A DNA stretch of 64,000 nt from Favolaschia claudopus (GCA_037176885.1 JAWWNJ010000158.1:476298-540297); one strand, 5' to 3'; counted from the stretch's first letter, positions 10,505-21,743 are shown. Notes: generated by a model not told the origin, from the sequence alone. Translations and numbers: made by a program.

Positions 10505-13500
10505 GGGAAAGTGGGAAATCTGCAGGAGGCCTGCGTCATAGGTGGCTGTGTAGTGCCAAAAGAGGGAGTTCCCCTGACATCATCCCCCCCTTGGAATGCG
10601 GCGCCTCGACGCATAGATCGCACCTGAGCTGGAGTTGACAAGCGGTCACGGAAGGGAAGGGAATCGAAGGCAGCAACAGCAATGGAGCGAGGTTTGGAAG
10701 GGTATTTGCGGTAGAAGGCAGCGACAGCGTCCGGGGCAAAGACATTAGAGTGCTTCACCCATTGATCATGGGACGGGTCATAACCCTTCCAGCGAACAAA
10801 GTACCATAGACTCCCATAGCGGATCTTGGCATCCAATATCTCCTCGACCTCCCATTGCTTGTCGCCAGGCACGTCAAGGACTGGTGGCGGCTCTTCGTGT
10901 CTGGGGCGAGTGGGGAATGGATCGGCTTCCACAAGCTGAAGTTTCACGACGGGGAAGACAGGGTGGAGGGCAGAGTACCGGGGCGGCAGCTCCAGTTTGA
11001 AGGCACCGTTACCGACGACCTTCAGAACCTTGAAGGGGCCGATACGCCGGTGGGAGAATTTCACCGAAGGGCGGGTGGTGCGGATATCTGAAGCATCAAC
11101 CCACACCCGGTCACCAACCTTGATGTCTGGAGCTGGCGTCCGCCGGCGGTCATAGTACTGCTTGTACTCTGCTTTGGCCTTGACAAGTGCTGCCTTTGCC
11201 TCGGAAACCCCTGACGCAATCCGATCGTGGAACTCGTTCACAGCCTCCAACCTAGAGCGTGCAGCGTGGGGCTCAAAGCCCATCCGTGGAAGCCGACCAG
11301 TGTCCGTCATGAACGGTACCTGCTGCGTGGAGGAATGCATGTGGTTGTTGTACGCAAACTCCGCTGCAGGTAGCAGCTCATCCCAGTCGTCCTGCTTGTA
11401 ATTGGTGAAGAGCCGGACGTACTGCTCGAGTTCCTGGTTAACACGCTCCGTTTGGCCATCGGTCTGTGGGTGGTAGGCCGTAGAAGTGGCTGGGGTGACC
11501 CCAACGAGGCGCCAAAGCTCGCGCGTGAACTCTGCGATGAACTGGGTGCCACGATCCGAGATGTACTTCTCTGGCAGGCCATGGTGGCGCCAGACGTTCC
11601 GGTAGTACAGCCGAGCAGCACCAACCGCGTCGATGGTGGTGTGACACTCCATGAAGTGCGCTCTCTTACCAAGGGCACAGACAACGACCATGACTGCATC
11701 GTATCCATGGGCCTCGGGAAGCTCGACGATAAAGTCGACCGACACGGTGTGCCAGCGCTCTTCTGGGATCTCTGTGGGGTGGAGCTCACCAATCGGCAGT
11801 TGACGAAGCGCCTTGGTGCGGCAGCACAAGTCACAAGTCGCGACATACCGACCGACATGGCGCGACAGCTGGGGCCACCAGTAGTTCCGAGACACGAGCT
11901 CCAGGGTCTTGAAACGACCGGCGTGGCCTGCAACACGCGTGTCATGGTGCTGCTCCAGGATGCGTCGGCGGAGGTCCCTGTCTCGGGGGACGACAATCTT
12001 CCCCCGGAAGTAAAGGAGTCCACCTTCAATACGCCATTCCGAAGACCGGGCAGACCGCACACCTCGGGCCTTGAGGAGTTCCTTCGCAGTCAGGGCGATG
12101 GGCTCTTCAAGGTCGGGGTCTCCAGCAAGCGCATCACGAATGTCGCGCAGGAGGGGAGCCTCAGGGCCAGCAATAACCAGGGCCTCGGTGGCCCGAACGT
12201 GGAACAGCTCGGGTCGAAGCAGGGTAACGTCCTGGTTATCGTCCTGCACTCCATGGTCTGGTCTCCGAGAAAGCGCGTCGGGGCGACCCATGAGGCGACC
12301 CGGTTGGTGGTGCAGCGAGAAGTCGAAACGGGAGAGGTAGAGAGACCACCGAGCTTGGCGACGGTTGAGCTTCTGGGCCTTCCGAAAATATTCCAGGTTT
12401 TTGTGGTCCGTCCAGATCTCAACCGGGTGCTGCGCGCCCTCCAGGAAGTGGCGCCACTCCTCAAGGGCTCGCACAATCGCAAGCATCTCCTTGTCGTGAA
12501 TCTCGTAATTCCGCTGCACCTCGTTCAGGCTTCTGGAGTAGAACGCAACCGGATGCCACTTGCCATCGTCACCCTGCTGGGAGAGGACGGCACCGGTGGC
12601 ATAGTCAGAGCTGTCAGCCTCGAGCCGGTATGGGCGCTCGGGGTTTGGAAGAACCAGAACGGGGTCCCGAGTCACCCGTCGCTTGAGCTCGTCAAAGGCA
12701 GCTTGCTCTTCGGGCCCCCAGGTCCAGGCAATGCCCTTCTTGGTGAGTCTGAAGAGGGCTTGAGCAACGTCTGAGAAGCCCGCAATGAACCGGCGGTAGA
12801 AGTTTGTGAAGCCAAGGAACTGCTGCACATCCTTCTTATTCTCAGGCGCTGGCCAAGCTGCCACTCCTGCAACCTTTACAGGGTCCATCTCGACGTGGTT
12901 GTGGGAGATAATCACGCCGAGGTACTCAATGGAGGTCCGCTCAAACTCACACTTCTCGGCTCGAAGGTAAAGCTTGTTTGCGCGAAGCCTCCGCAGGACC
13001 TCTCGGACGATCTCTCGATGCCGACGGATGTCTGAGTGGGCAATGAGGATATCGTCGAGGTAGACCATGACGTCGCCAGAGAGGATAAGATCCTGGAAGA
13101 TGTCGTTCATCATGGTCTGGAAGGTTGCAGGGGAGTTGGTCAGACCGAAGTACATGACCAGCGGCTCAAACAGTCCCCGGTTAGTCCGGAACGCTGCCTT
13201 CCACTCGTCGCCTTCACGGATTTGAACGTTGTTAAAGCCCCATCGGACATCGAGCTTCGTGAAGTACCGGGCTCCCCTGAGTCGGTTGATGAGGTCGTTG
13301 ATTAAGGGGAGCGGGTAACGATTCTTCACAGTCATAGCGTTTAAAGCTCGATAGTCCTGTACGAACCGAAGTCCGCCGTCCTTCTTCTTGACGAAGAAGA
13401 CGGGTGAGGCCATAGGTGATTTTGACGGTCGAATCCGGCCAGTGCCAAGTCCCTCCTCGATGAAGGCATCAAGTTCCTTCTGTTCGAGAGGCGAGATTGG

Positions 13501-14559
13501 GTAGACCTTGCAGTTCGTGGGTTTAGAGTCCGGCACGAGCTCAATGGCATGGTCCCAGGATCGGCGTTCAGGCAGCGAGTCAAAGGACTCCTTGTTGAAA
13601 ACATCGTCAAACTCTCGGGCCCATTCGGGAACGTCCGAGCGCGCCGGGGCTGAGTTTTTGGCGTATGCCTCAGCCAGGCGCTGGGAGACGGTGCTTCCAG
13701 CACGGATATCCTCAGAAGGCAGGAACTGGGTGTAGAACACCCGGTCTCCCGGCTCAAGGGGGTCATCCACTTCATCCGCATCATCCACTTCATCCACATC
13801 ATCCTCGTCGTCATCCTCGTAGTCTGGGAACAGCTCCGGCAGGTCATCGTATTCATCTTCGCCTAAGTCTATGGCACAGATGGATGGAAGGGGACCAAGT
13901 CGGAGCTGCCGGAGGATCTCAGCGGCCAGGCGAGACTCTCTGCGGGCAGCACGAGCCTCCAGGCGAGCCTCAGTGCGGCACGTGGAGCACTCGCTGGGGC
14001 ATCTGCTCATCTTGACCTCTCGGGTGTCCCAGTCGATCTCCGGGTTATGCTTCCGGAGCCAGGAGTAGCCGAGGATGAGCTTCTGCTTCCCGAGACGGGT
14101 AACAGCGAGCTGCATACGCTCAGAGTGACCACGATACTGCAGCACAACGTCGGCCACCTCACGAATCGCACCAGCCTCATTTGGGGAGCCATCCACGTTG
14201 AAAACCGGAATGGGCTGTGCAAGGCGGCGGAGGGGGAGGCCAGACTTAGCTGCGAACTCAGAGTCAATGAAGTCTGAGGTGGCACCGCAGTCGACGAGAC
14301 CTTCGAGAGAAAGCTTAGTGGCGTCCTGAACTGCCTGGATCTCAAGGGGGAGATGCAGGGAGTTGGCACCAGGTGCAGCAGCAACAGTATAGCGCTGAGG
14401 AAGTCTACGCTCCCAAGGCTTTCGCCGGATGCGTGGGGACCGGAAGGGGGCAGGGGGTACGTCTTTCGTTTCGGCAGGTTCAACAGATGTAACATTGGCA
14501 GACTCATCATACAAACATGCGAAACGATTAGGAGACGCGATCGAGGGCGTACCGCTCAC
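10486..14559 (-). CDS. Gypsy Pol polyprotein: protease, RT, RNase H, integrase, chromodomain
   Basis: 1357 codons, fully open. Domains in order: protease with DCGATS at residues 90-95 (Cys in place of the usual Ser after the catalytic Asp); a very acidic linker near 245-270; RT with catalytic YLDD near 498; RNase H ([30 protein letters not shown]) about 640-780; integrase zinc domain ([20 protein letters not shown]), then a DDE core with SDRGTQF near 1003 and [12 protein letters not shown]; and a chromodomain near 1235-1285 ([26 protein letters not shown]). The frame opens with GTG, not ATG, overlapping the gag stop, and is in the -1 frame relative to gag, so it is most likely made as a Gag-Pol fusion by frameshifting. 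Expressed from the LTR; acts in cytoplasmic particles and then the nucleus. The chromodomain may guide integration to methylated histones. The last residues are encoded by the LTR. Confidence 0.93.
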   Translation of the reverse strand: MSGTPSIASPNRFACLYDESANVTSVEPAETKDVPPAPFRSPRIRRKPWERRLPQRYTVAAAPGANSLHLPLEIQAVQDATKLSLEGLVDCGATSDFIDSEFAAKSGLPLRRLAQPIPVFNVDGSPNEAGAIREVADVVLQYRGHSERMQLAVTRLGKQKLILGYSWLRKHNPEIDWDTREVKMSRCPSECSTCRTEARLEARAARRESRLAAEILRQLRLGPLPSICAIDLGEDEYDDLPELFPDYEDDDEDDVDEVDDADEVDDPLEPGDRVFYTQFLPSEDIRAGSTVSQRLAEAYAKNSAPARSDVPEWAREFDDVFNKESFDSLPERRSWDHAIELVPDSKPTNCKVYPISPLEQKELDAFIEEGLGTGRIRPSKSPMASPVFFVKKKDGGLRFVQDYRALNAMTVKNRYPLPLINDLINRLRGARYFTKLDVRWGFNNVQIREGDEWKAAFRTNRGLFEPLVMYFGLTNSPATFQTMMNDIFQDLILSGDVMVYLDDILIAHSDIRRHREIVREVLRRLRANKLYLRAEKCEFERTSIEYLGVIISHNHVEMDPVKVAGVAAWPAPENKKDVQQFLGFTNFYRRFIAGFSDVAQALFRLTKKGIAWTWGPEEQAAFDELKRRVTRDPVLVLPNPERPYRLEADSSDYATGAVLSQQGDDGKWHPVAFYSRSLNEVQRNYEIHDKEMLAIVRALEEWRHFLEGAQHPVEIWTDHKNLEYFRKAQKLNRRQARWSLYLSRFDFSLHHQPGRLMGRPDALSRRPDHGVQDDNQDVTLLRPELFHVRATEALVIAGPEAPLLRDIRDALAGDPDLEEPIALTAKELLKARGVRSARSSEWRIEGGLLYFRGKIVVPRDRDLRRRILEQHHDTRVAGHAGRFKTLELVSRNYWWPQLSRHVGRYVATCDLCCRTKALRQLPIGELHPTEIPEERWHTVSVDFIVELPEAHGYDAVMVVVCALGKRAHFMECHTTIDAVGAARLYYRNVWRHHGLPEKYISDRGTQFIAEFTRELWRLVGVTPATSTAYHPQTDGQTERVNQELEQYVRLFTNYKQDDWDELLPAAEFAYNNHMHSSTQQVPFMTDTGRLPRMGFEPHAARSRLEAVNEFHDRIASGVSEAKAALVKAKAEYKQYYDRRRTPAPDIKVGDRVWVDASDIRTTRPSVKFSHRRIGPFKVLKVVGNGAFKLELPPRYSALHPVFPVVKLQLVEADPFPTRPRHEEPPPVLDVPGDKQWEVEEILDAKIRYGSLWYFVRWKGYDPSHDQWVKHSNVFAPDAVAAFYRKYPSKPRSIAVAAFDSLPFRDRLSTPAQVRSMRRGAAFQGGDDVRGTPSFGTTQPPMTQASCRFPTFPKVDSP
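10505..10579 (-). repeat. Gypsy 3' LTR remnant (75 bp)
   Basis: Starts TGTCAGGGG immediately after the polypurine tract and matches 16168-16094 exactly. The remainder of the LTR is absent. The pol frame overlaps this LTR and stops inside or just past it at 10486. Confidence 0.85.
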
Positions 14560-14580
14560 TCGTCGCGTAGGAGAAAACCC
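14535..14580 (-). promoter_or_regulatory. Candidate -1 ribosomal frameshift signal (gag to pol)
   Basis: Reading the minus strand, the gag codons GGT TTT are preceded by G, giving the slippery heptamer G-GGT-TTT (14580-14574), which fits X XXY YYZ. After a 5-nt spacer, 14568-14559 (ACGCGACGAG) can pair with 14545-14535 (CTCG-A-TCGCGT), a 10-bp stem with one bulged A, and the gag stop TGA at 14558-14556 lies in the loop. A -1 slip leads directly into the pol frame with no intervening stop. Confidence 0.75.
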
Positions 14581-15692
14581 TGCTCTTCCTCGACGGCCAC
14601 AGACTCTGGCTCAGCCAGCGAGTCGGTGGTGGCAACCCGAGCCACCAGTTCGGAGAGGAGCTCGGACCCAAGCTGACGGATGACCTCGTCAAGGACGTCA
14701 GCAGCTCGGACATCAGCAGGGGTGGGGCAATCCCGCGCCAGGTGCGGGCCGCCACATCGGTAGCAGCCACGGGGAGGCCCTCTTCCGGAACGTGTGCGAT
14801 CAACGTCCATGGGGACTACCTGCGAAGGGGGAGCAGGGGCTGGCATGGCACGAGGGGGAGGCGCATGGGCAGGGACAACGGGGAAGACCCCTGCTGGACG
14901 CGAGCGAGAGGCTGGCGGAGCCGAGGGGGCCTTTGGGAGAAGCCCAGCAGCACGAGCCCGCACGTGCGATTCGTACTGGCGGTATGCTCGGGTCCGCCAA
15001 GCCATGTAGTCGCGGAGGTCTGGCGGGTCGCTGGACGATGTGATGGCCGCATTGATGGCAGGGTCAAGGCCAGAGCGGAACTTGGTGACCTTGACCAATG
15101 GGTCAGCAAACCCAGCAAGGTCGAAGAGGTCTTCGAAGTCATCAGTGTACTTGAAGACATCCCGGGAGCCCATATAGTATGCCCTAGACTCGAGTTTGTG
15201 TAGGGCGTGGTCCTGCTCGTTCTCCTCAACAAAACGGGAGCAGAACTCCTTGGTAAAGGCGTCCCAGGTGAGGAAGGGGAAAGGGGTTTTGGAGGACATG
15301 CGCTCAGCCCATTTTTGCGCAGAGTCTTTGGACATGAAGGACATGGTGAAACGCACTGCCTTTTCCTCAGACATCTCGCCGCCTTCAACAAACGCCTCCG
15401 GAACCAGTCGGATGTAAGTCCGAGCTGAGTGAAGGAAGGCCCGGCCAGCCGAGCGGTCGCCGTCAAAGACGAAAGGGGGGTTCGGTCGAAGGACCGTTTT
15501 TGCTGCCGGTGTGAGGTTGGCAAAGAGTCCTGGACTCTCGGCCGGAGGCTCTGGGGGAGCGGCAGGGGTCGGAGCAGTAGTAGTGGGAGGATTGGCAGCG
15601 GTTTGAAAAAGCTCGACCAGGCGGTCAACAGTCCTCTCGAGCCTATCCATCCGCTCGGCGGCGGCTGCAGCAGCGGCGGCAGAGTCGGTCAT
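14556..15692 (-). CDS. Gypsy Gag capsid/nucleocapsid protein
   Basis: 378 codons. The N-terminus has an Ala run and a coiled-coil-like helix ([15 protein letters not shown], residues about 15-30), a Pro-rich linker, then a retrotransposon gag core ([30 protein letters not shown]), and a CCHC zinc knuckle [13 protein letters not shown] near residues 312-324. The C-terminal 55 residues end at TGA 14558-14556, four bases overlapping the first pol codon. Gag forms the particle that packages element RNA. The frame is intact, and the stop sits in the frameshift stem-loop. Confidence 0.92.
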   Translation of the reverse strand: MTDSAAAAAAAAERMDRLERTVDRLVELFQTAANPPTTTAPTPAAPPEPPAESPGLFANLTPAAKTVLRPNPPFVFDGDRSAGRAFLHSARTYIRLVPEAFVEGGEMSEEKAVRFTMSFMSKDSAQKWAERMSSKTPFPFLTWDAFTKEFCSRFVEENEQDHALHKLESRAYYMGSRDVFKYTDDFEDLFDLAGFADPLVKVTKFRSGLDPAINAAITSSSDPPDLRDYMAWRTRAYRQYESHVRARAAGLLPKAPSAPPASRSRPAGVFPVVPAHAPPPRAMPAPAPPSQVVPMDVDRTRSGRGPPRGCYRCGGPHLARDCPTPADVRAADVLDEVIRQLGSELLSELVARVATTDSLAEPESVAVEEEQGFLLRDE

Positions 15693-16168
15693 GGTGGGTT
15701 CTAGAGAGGGGGAGGAGGGGGCAAGATTCGCGGTTTGCGCGTCCGAGACAGCAGAGGAGGAGTCCGACGAAGCGTCTGAAAAATCGCCAAAGCGCGCAAT
15801 CTTGACCAGTTAATCCCTTGGAGCCTTTCTTCTGCTGTAAGGGCAACCTTTAGGACCCGAGATGTCTCGAGGGTCTAGCGAGGGAGAATCCAAAGTTAAT
15901 TAAGAAGCTACTAAGAATACATCACAGCGCACCTAGCGAGGGAGAATCCAAAGAGAAGAAAGGCTGAGGATTCCCACGCTAGGTGCAGTAAACATATAGT
16001 AACTAGTTCCCACAAGCTCGGAGCAATCGGCAATGATCCCGGGCCAAGTCACATGCCTTACTCCACGATGACATAGGGCTTTGGGGATTTGACGGGAAAG
16101 TGGGAAATCTGCAGGAGGCCTGCGTCATAGGTGGCTGTGTAGTGCCAAAAGAGGGAGTTCCCCTGACA
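15693..16168 (-). repeat. Gypsy 5' LTR and leader
   Basis: Begins TGTCAGGGG at 16168. A 21-bp word occurs twice (15875-15895 and 15933-15953), and CACCTAGCG/CGCTAGGTG pairs as an inverted repeat (about 15931-15940 with 15979-15988). The LTR/leader boundary and primer-binding site could not be placed because only 75 bp of the partner LTR survives. Confidence 0.65.
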
Positions 16169-16169
16169 G

Positions 16170-16258
16170 TAGTAGGGATTTTTCAAATTTTACATTTGAC
16201 AGCTTGAGTTACATGAAGGATTTTTCTCAGTTCTTTATAATTTGCAAATTCCCTACTA
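16170..16258. repeat. Short inverted-repeat unit next to the gypsy LTR
   Basis: TAGTAGGGA at 16170-16178 pairs with TCCCTACTA at 16250-16258. It begins one base after the LTR end, so the gypsy element may have landed at its edge. No ORF. Confidence 0.4.
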
Positions 16259-16876
16259 CATCCCCGAGATATCTCAAAATAAAAATTTTCGACGCTGAGA
16301 GTTTGGTGCCGCGATGCCGCAACGATTAAATAAACGTGTTCGATGTTGCGCCGCCATCAGGCGGAGACAAGCGTGACAATATGTCACAAAGGGGTAATAA
16401 TGGGCTGAAAAGCCCCCTGGTGACACTCCGAGAGCATTGAGACACTGAGAAATGTAAGGTATCTCTTAAAGCCCCCTGGTGACACTCCGAGAGCATTGAG
16501 ACACTGAGAAATGTAAGGTATCTCTTTATTGGGGGAGCTTGCTCCCCCTTTTATCGGAGCCGTCACCGAAAAGCAATAAGCTGTGCTAGAGAGCGTTTTG
16601 ATGGCGTCACTGCCCTTGACGTGCGCACGTCAAGATTGGCATGCTCCGAGTGATACGATGTTCTTCCGAGTGATCCAGCCTGATCCCTACTGATCCAGAT
16701 TGATTGCAACTGATGACGCACCCTTTCAACTGATGGTGCACGGGTGATTGATCCTGCCCAAAGCTGCTTAACGGAAGTGAAAAATACATTCCTCCTTTTC
16801 ATACACGGTACAGAGGGGCAGGTTCTCGACGAGGTGTTGTTAATGGTGCCATTAGTTTTGAGAGAGACTATGGCAC
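16259..16876. other. Tandem duplication and palindromes, no gene
   Basis: A 60-bp unit is duplicated in tandem (16408-16467 and 16468-16526). It is followed by the hairpin GGGGGAGC-TT-GCTCCCCC (16531-16548) and then a perfect 20-bp palindrome CTTGACGTGCGCACGTCAAG at 16615-16634, which contains TGACGT half-sites. TGATCC/TGAT words recur at 16670-16755. No coding sequence was recognised. Confidence 0.6.
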
Positions 16877-18912
16877 CAAGGGGGCACCGGCAGTCTAACC
16901 GGTGACTAAGGGCTAGTTAGTTAGTCCGGCCGCCAGGCCGGAAAAAAAAAAGTTTGACCCCCCAAAATTTGAGCGGGAATGAGCTTCTGGTAGTCTATTT
17001 GAGTGAGAAACACCGTATGCATAAGACACGCGTCGCCTGCCCATACTCTGATAGCTTGTAAATTCAAGATTCCGCTGGTGCCAGGTCTACATGTGGCTCT
17101 CTAGAAGATGTAGTGCCGCCAGTGTCAATGTGGCTTTGTTTGGCCCAAGGGGCCGCCCAGCTGTCAACCTAATGTTGCTATGTTTTGCCTTCCAAAGAAG
17201 GTTGGAAAGCATCCAACCTGCTCTGGCTACTCTTCTTAAGACAGTAGAACAACAACTGAACCTCCAATAAATTTATTCACGGGATGAACTTGAGGCCAAT
17301 GCAGTCCGGCGACTTAACCGTGGGAACATATTGCCGTATATAGTGCTTACGTAGTTAGTTAGGATTTGGCCGGTTACTCATGGCGGTGGTCAGATACTGA
17401 TACTGATACTGAGCGGAGTTTAAACCGCGGCCCGATCAATTCCGCTGTCATGATTGACAGATTCTCGGCCATTCCTGGCTAAAGACTTGAACTTGCGTTT
17501 ATCTGCGCTCATTCGGCTTGTTCACCGTCAGAGTCAGTGAACTACTAAATTCATTAATAAACTAACTAGTCGCTTGAATTTTCTATCCAAAACTGAGCCA
17601 TAGTAACTTAAAGGTGCAGCATTGCGTGTGAATACAAATGGAACGATGATTGTGCTGGCCGCGCTATGGCTCGAAACTGATTTACAAACCATGAGTTCTA
17701 CTTGTGAGTTACTAGTATTATATGTGCTTGAGGAAGCACACACTGAATGATTGAATACTTGGGTGATTCATATAACGAGATTATCCAGTGGGTCAATTCA
17801 ACCAATCTTATCTGGATTGAGGGCTGGATATTAGTTGGTTGGATGTTCACAGAACGAGAGCTCTCCGAGTTCAGCAATCTACAGATCATCTAAGCCTATA
17901 CACAGAGAGATCTTCGGGCAGTTCACATTCAAATACAGCAATGCAACAATCGAGAAAAAAATAAGCCCCCAAGTATTCCAACAATTTCAGAGTCTGAACA
18001 CCCAGGAAAGGTTCCTTGAACTGCCACCCAAGTGTAGCTTGACACAGGATCTGATCCCGCCAGCCCTCGTTTAAGATTTGATCTTGAAAACTTACTTATT
18101 TGCGGTATCTTTCCGAGTCCGGATTCTTTTTAGATCCACTGCCATTATGAATGATTTTGAGTGCTCACTTTGATGGGCTGAATAAAGTTGAATCAATCAC
18201 TGTCCGCATTCCGGGCCAACTTCATTGAAAATAATATCAACTTTCAACGATGAAACACCATTGATCTTGCGCGTGAATCGCGATACATTTATTGGATTGG
18301 CCCGGGGTTTTGGTCGGTGTTTGAGTGAAGTGGCTTCAGTATGAGCAAGCCAAACAGTTTGACTCCGCTTCCAATCGAGAAAATGTGCGAGGGGTCTGAA
18401 ATAAACAAGGAAACGGGTTGGAAAACAAGTTGAACCAACAAGCACGTGTGGTTGCCGTGATTGATCTTGGATTCGAACTCCGGTCAGTATCTGGAGGACT
18501 GATGGCAATGAACTGGTCAACAACCAGGGCAGATATGTGGCTGCAGATATTTGGGAAGTATCTTGTACAGTTGAGGAGCTCTCTCCCTTTATTTCCCACT
18601 TTTCCGCTGTAAAATGAGTATATTTCGCGCTTTATTTCAGTATCTGGCCAGTAGACGGCAAGCCGTAATGTTCTTGGATCCGAAGCATGACAGCGAGAGA
18701 AAAGGCGAATAGGACCGATGTCGGCCGAAAATGATAAGTACTGGGAAATATCCCCGAGATCCCCGAACCTCCCCGCAATATTTCGTTTCTTTATTTTCTT
18801 TATTTTTTTATTTTTGTCCACCGCCATCAGTATCGAGCCGTTAGTCCAGCCCAGAGGTCGGAAAAGAAAAAAACAGCCCTATATATTTTTTTAGAATGCC
18901 GGTGCCCCCTTG
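16877..18912. mobile_element. 2.0-kb TIR element with exact 8-bp TSD
   Basis: The ends CAAGGGGGCACCGGCA (left) and its reverse complement (right) are followed internally by TCTAA on both sides. The element is flanked directly by TATGGCAC at 16869-16876 and 18913-18920. Eight-base duplications fit hAT-type or KDZ-type transposases. No transposase is encoded, so it is non-autonomous or internally decayed. A related GTTAGTCC...CGGAAAA block appears just inside each end in direct orientation. Confidence 0.8.
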
Positions 18913-18920
18913 TATGGCAC

Positions 18921-19764
18921 TGAGTGGAAATTCTATCACAATGATAAGCCAGTCAAAAACTTGATTGGTGGTTCATCCTTCAGAACGTCATTGCCCGACA
19001 TAAGTAAAGTTTTTTTCACAACAGTAGATAAGAGGCTTTGCGGTAGCCGCTGGTGGCTATTGGTGGCTAATTTTTCTCGGGACCGGATGACAGCCTCTGG
19101 GTGGATTAGCCACCATTTGTACGTCCCATTGACAGGATGCAGTGTTGGCTACCTTGAGCTGGAGGCAGCAGGCTCCAAAAACTATTGCACACGAGGAGCT
19201 ACCGATAGCCACCGGTGGCTACCGCAAAGTCTATTATGTGCGAGAAACGAATCCGGCCGAATTATGCCCCAAACAACAGCGCAACATTGACATTGTTAAT
19301 TTGAGTGCCATTCCAGTAACAATTTACACAAGCTCCCCCTGCTGTAGGCCGGTACTCCGGCATACAAATCATATTTTTATACATTGAGCACCTCATATAA
19401 ATAATTTACACTCATACACCAAAAAGAGGTACGAAAAGTTGTTCGGCGCTGAATTTGGTGGCTGTACGACTGAAGGCTCCACAACCTCTGCTCCACAAAA
19501 CGAGATTTTTTTAGACCCTGGGAGCGTGGGAATTTTGAATTTTTACATGTAATTTACATGTAAATTACATTTGTTCCCTGCGCCGGCTTTGTTTGTTTGT
19601 TTGTTTGTAGTTCTAGGGTTATCGTACCTGGCCCGAAGGCTACGCGATAGTACACTACGGGAGTATCTAGGGCTAGGAATCTAGGTGTAAGTAAGGGAAC
19701 CGTATTTTTACGAGAGCTAAACTTACAATTACATGGCCGGGGAGCAATTTTACACAGCATAGAC
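18921..19764. other. Intergenic with a small inverted-repeat element
   Basis: A sequence at about 19034-19075 (GCTTTGCGGTAGCCGCTGG) pairs with 19195-19231 (CCACCGGTGGCTACCGCAAAG), giving a roughly 200-bp TIR unit without a clear TSD. Around 19545-19570 there is a palindromic ATTTACATGTAAATT tract, and GTTTG repeats occur at 19590-19606. No gene was recognised. Confidence 0.45.
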
Positions 19765-20199
19765 TAAGGATGGACACGGGTACCGGGTCTACCCGCGGTT
19801 TTGTACCCGGGGTCTGGCGGGTACGGGTACGGGTCCGCACCTCGCAGACCCGCTCGATACCGTGTACCCGCGCAGGTAGACCCGTGAGTCCCGGCAGGCT
19901 CGGCTGAAGCTCGGCTAAGGCCTTTATCGACGCCGCCCAGCCTGCCCCTACCCTAGAAACGGCCGAAATGCGGGAGACCGCTACCTGGAATGATTCTCGT
20001 CATCAGGAAAGAGTCGAAAACGGGCCGAGCAATGATTTGATGAGCGTTTTGGGTTGTCCGGAAGATGCCGAGAGCTCTGCCGCATACCCGCGGGTGACCC
20101 GTGCGGGTTTACGGGTCGGGTCTTCCACGGGTACGGTACTTGCGGGTAGGGGTACGGGTCGGCGTCTGGGACCCGCGGGTGGACCCGTGTCCAACCTTA
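19765..20199. mobile_element. hAT-like MITE with exact 8-bp TSD
   Basis: 435 bp. The left end TAAGGATGGACACGGGT pairs with the right end (TAAGGTTGGACACGGGT on the reverse strand). It is flanked by GCATAGAC at 19757-19764 and 20200-20207. The interior is rich in GGGTACGGGT/ACCCGC words near both ends. No transposase. Confidence 0.85.
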
Positions 20200-20207
20200 G
20201 CATAGAC

Positions 20208-21340
20208 TAATCCCCCTAGAGGAATTTACCATGCCCTCAAAACTTACGGAATCTGCCCGATTTAGGTTCCGACTCTGGCTTCATATGCTCTGAGAGAGGT
20301 CCATGAGCTACATACTACACTAATTGTAGCGAGGGAGTACGTTTTGAGTCTGCCCCAGCCTTATTCTGCAGCAGAAAATGCAATTTAAATTTGAAATTTT
20401 TCCGCCGGTCGATTTGAGACATCACTGATGGCATCAATGATGGGACCTATTTGGTGGTGTTTAGGCCGTGCGCACCATACGAAATACATAAGTTGTAAGC
20501 TTACGTACACACTACACGTCATATATCCGTGACTATAGACGCGACGCGACGCGCCAAATTAGCATCAAAATACCTTGTTTAACGCTAGGAAGGTGTGATT
20601 GCCTCATAATGAGCTAGCAAAGCATTATGCTCTGTGGGTTCATAAACATCCAATGTATTTCCAGGAACTTAACACAAACAGGACACGGAATTTAGGGTCA
20701 GATGTGTATTGACATTCACATATATTTGAATGGTGAGCACAACAAAGTGGCTCCAGGGCCTCAAGCCTGGTACTTGAACGGCCTCTTGAGTCAGTAGATC
20801 TGCAAAAAGAAAAACTCTTTGAGGTTCCGAAGGACTCAAAATCGCAAAGAGAACAAGTTGATTTTTTAAGATTTGGCGGGTGGCTGTGCTGAACGTAATT
20901 ATACTTTAAAAGAGCACGGCACAGCCTCAGCGCCGGAAAGGGAAATTCACCCCGTGACTTTCTGTCAAAGCCTGAGAATCCCCGCGGCGACGCGCGCCGG
21001 CGAGTGCAGCGAGCGGCAGTGCGGCGCCGTCGGCCTTGAAAGCAGCAAGTGAGTGCAGGTCAAACATTGAAGGGTCCTGAGTGGCGAAGCCACGGGTCCC
21101 ACAGCTCGTGCTTATATAAGGGCGCCGGATTGGCGTGACGCCTATCTTAGTACAGTAAGCTTGTCCACCGGGCCATCAGTTAGGTGATTATTGACAGTAA
21201 GTCACGGGGGGCTGTCGAGATGTTCAGACGCCGGTACACTGTACCGGCGTCTTACTACCGGCGTCTTAACATACGGGACCGTCGCGAGCGCAGCGGGGTT
21301 TCGGGCGGCCAGGACAACCGGCTATCTGCTAGTTATATTA
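20208..21340. other. Intergenic; dispersed repeat 20900-21034 and palindrome
   Basis: 20900-21034 matches, on the opposite strand, 33822-33952 (starts TATACTTTAAAAGAGCACGG). A near-perfect palindrome lies at 21227-21251 (arms GACGCCGGTACA/TGTACCGGCGTC, 1-nt centre), followed by another ACCGGCGTCTTA. No gene was recognised. Confidence 0.5.
20900..21034 (+). repeat. GC-rich dispersed repeat, copy 1
   Basis: About 135 bp, clearly similar to the reverse complement of 33822-33952, including GCACGGCACAGCC, CACCCCGTGACTTTCTGTC and GAGTGCAGCGAGCGGCAGTG. Both copies share the TATACTTTAAAAG boundary, so that end is probably a real element terminus. Non-coding. Confidence 0.7.
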
Positions 21341-21484
21341 CAGCTGTTCCCGAAATCCTTGAGACTTTTCAAGAAAAAATTGCGCAAGCTCAACTTTTGA
21401 TGAGAGTGATAAGGACTACTGGTTTTGGAGATACCCCCGGTCGGCTACCATGGCAAGTCGTCCAAATAAAGGAAACAGCAATTA

Positions 21485-21668
21485 GGGGCGCTCAATTCTT
21501 AGCTCGTCGGCTCGTCTCGTCCCAGAAATTATTTAATTGCATGATGAGCTGATGAGCTGCTGATCCCACTCCGCATTTCTCTCCACTTCCCATCAAATTT
21601 GATCCCCTCATCAAAAAATCGACATTTTACGGACGAGACGAGCTGACGAGCTAAGAATTGAGCGCCCC
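21485..21668. mobile_element. 184-bp MITE
   Basis: Inverted ends begin GGGGCGCTCAATTCTTAGCT and match over about 38 bp with one difference. TA lies on both sides (21483-21484 and 21669-21670). The centre has repeated GATGAGCTGATGAGCTG. Non-coding. Confidence 0.75.
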
Positions 21669-21743
21669 TACTAGCAGCGATATCACACCGCGAACTAATC
21701 AAGAACTTTCTCAGATCTCTATGTCTCATATTATCCATGTTTC

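Larger units (their letters stand above)
10505..16168 (-). mobile_element. Ty3/gypsy chromovirus
   Basis: On the minus strand, an LTR beginning TGTCAGGGGAACTCCC starts at 16168, then gag, then pol, then a polypurine tract (AAGGGGGGGATGA) and a second LTR beginning at 10579. The LTR copies are identical over the 75 bp that remain (16168-16094 and 10579-10505); the 3' LTR is truncated there. Gag and Pol are both open throughout, so the coding part looks young. The chromodomain at the end of integrase marks it as a chromovirus, a lineage that targets chromatin marks. No TSD is testable. Confidence 0.92.

Noticed and set aside
11452..12774. A 440-codon open frame on the plus strand
   Set aside because: It lies entirely antisense to the gypsy pol RNase H/integrase region, has no domain of its own, and is explained by codon composition of pol.
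14557..14559. GTG as an independent start for gypsy Pol
   Set aside because: The -1 slippery site and stem-loop just upstream lead straight into this frame, and GTG starts are unusual in fungi; a Gag-Pol fusion is the simpler reading.
18465..18490. tRNA-like T-loop (GGATTCGAACTCC, minus strand)
   Set aside because: No matching acceptor, D or anticodon arms could be placed around it.
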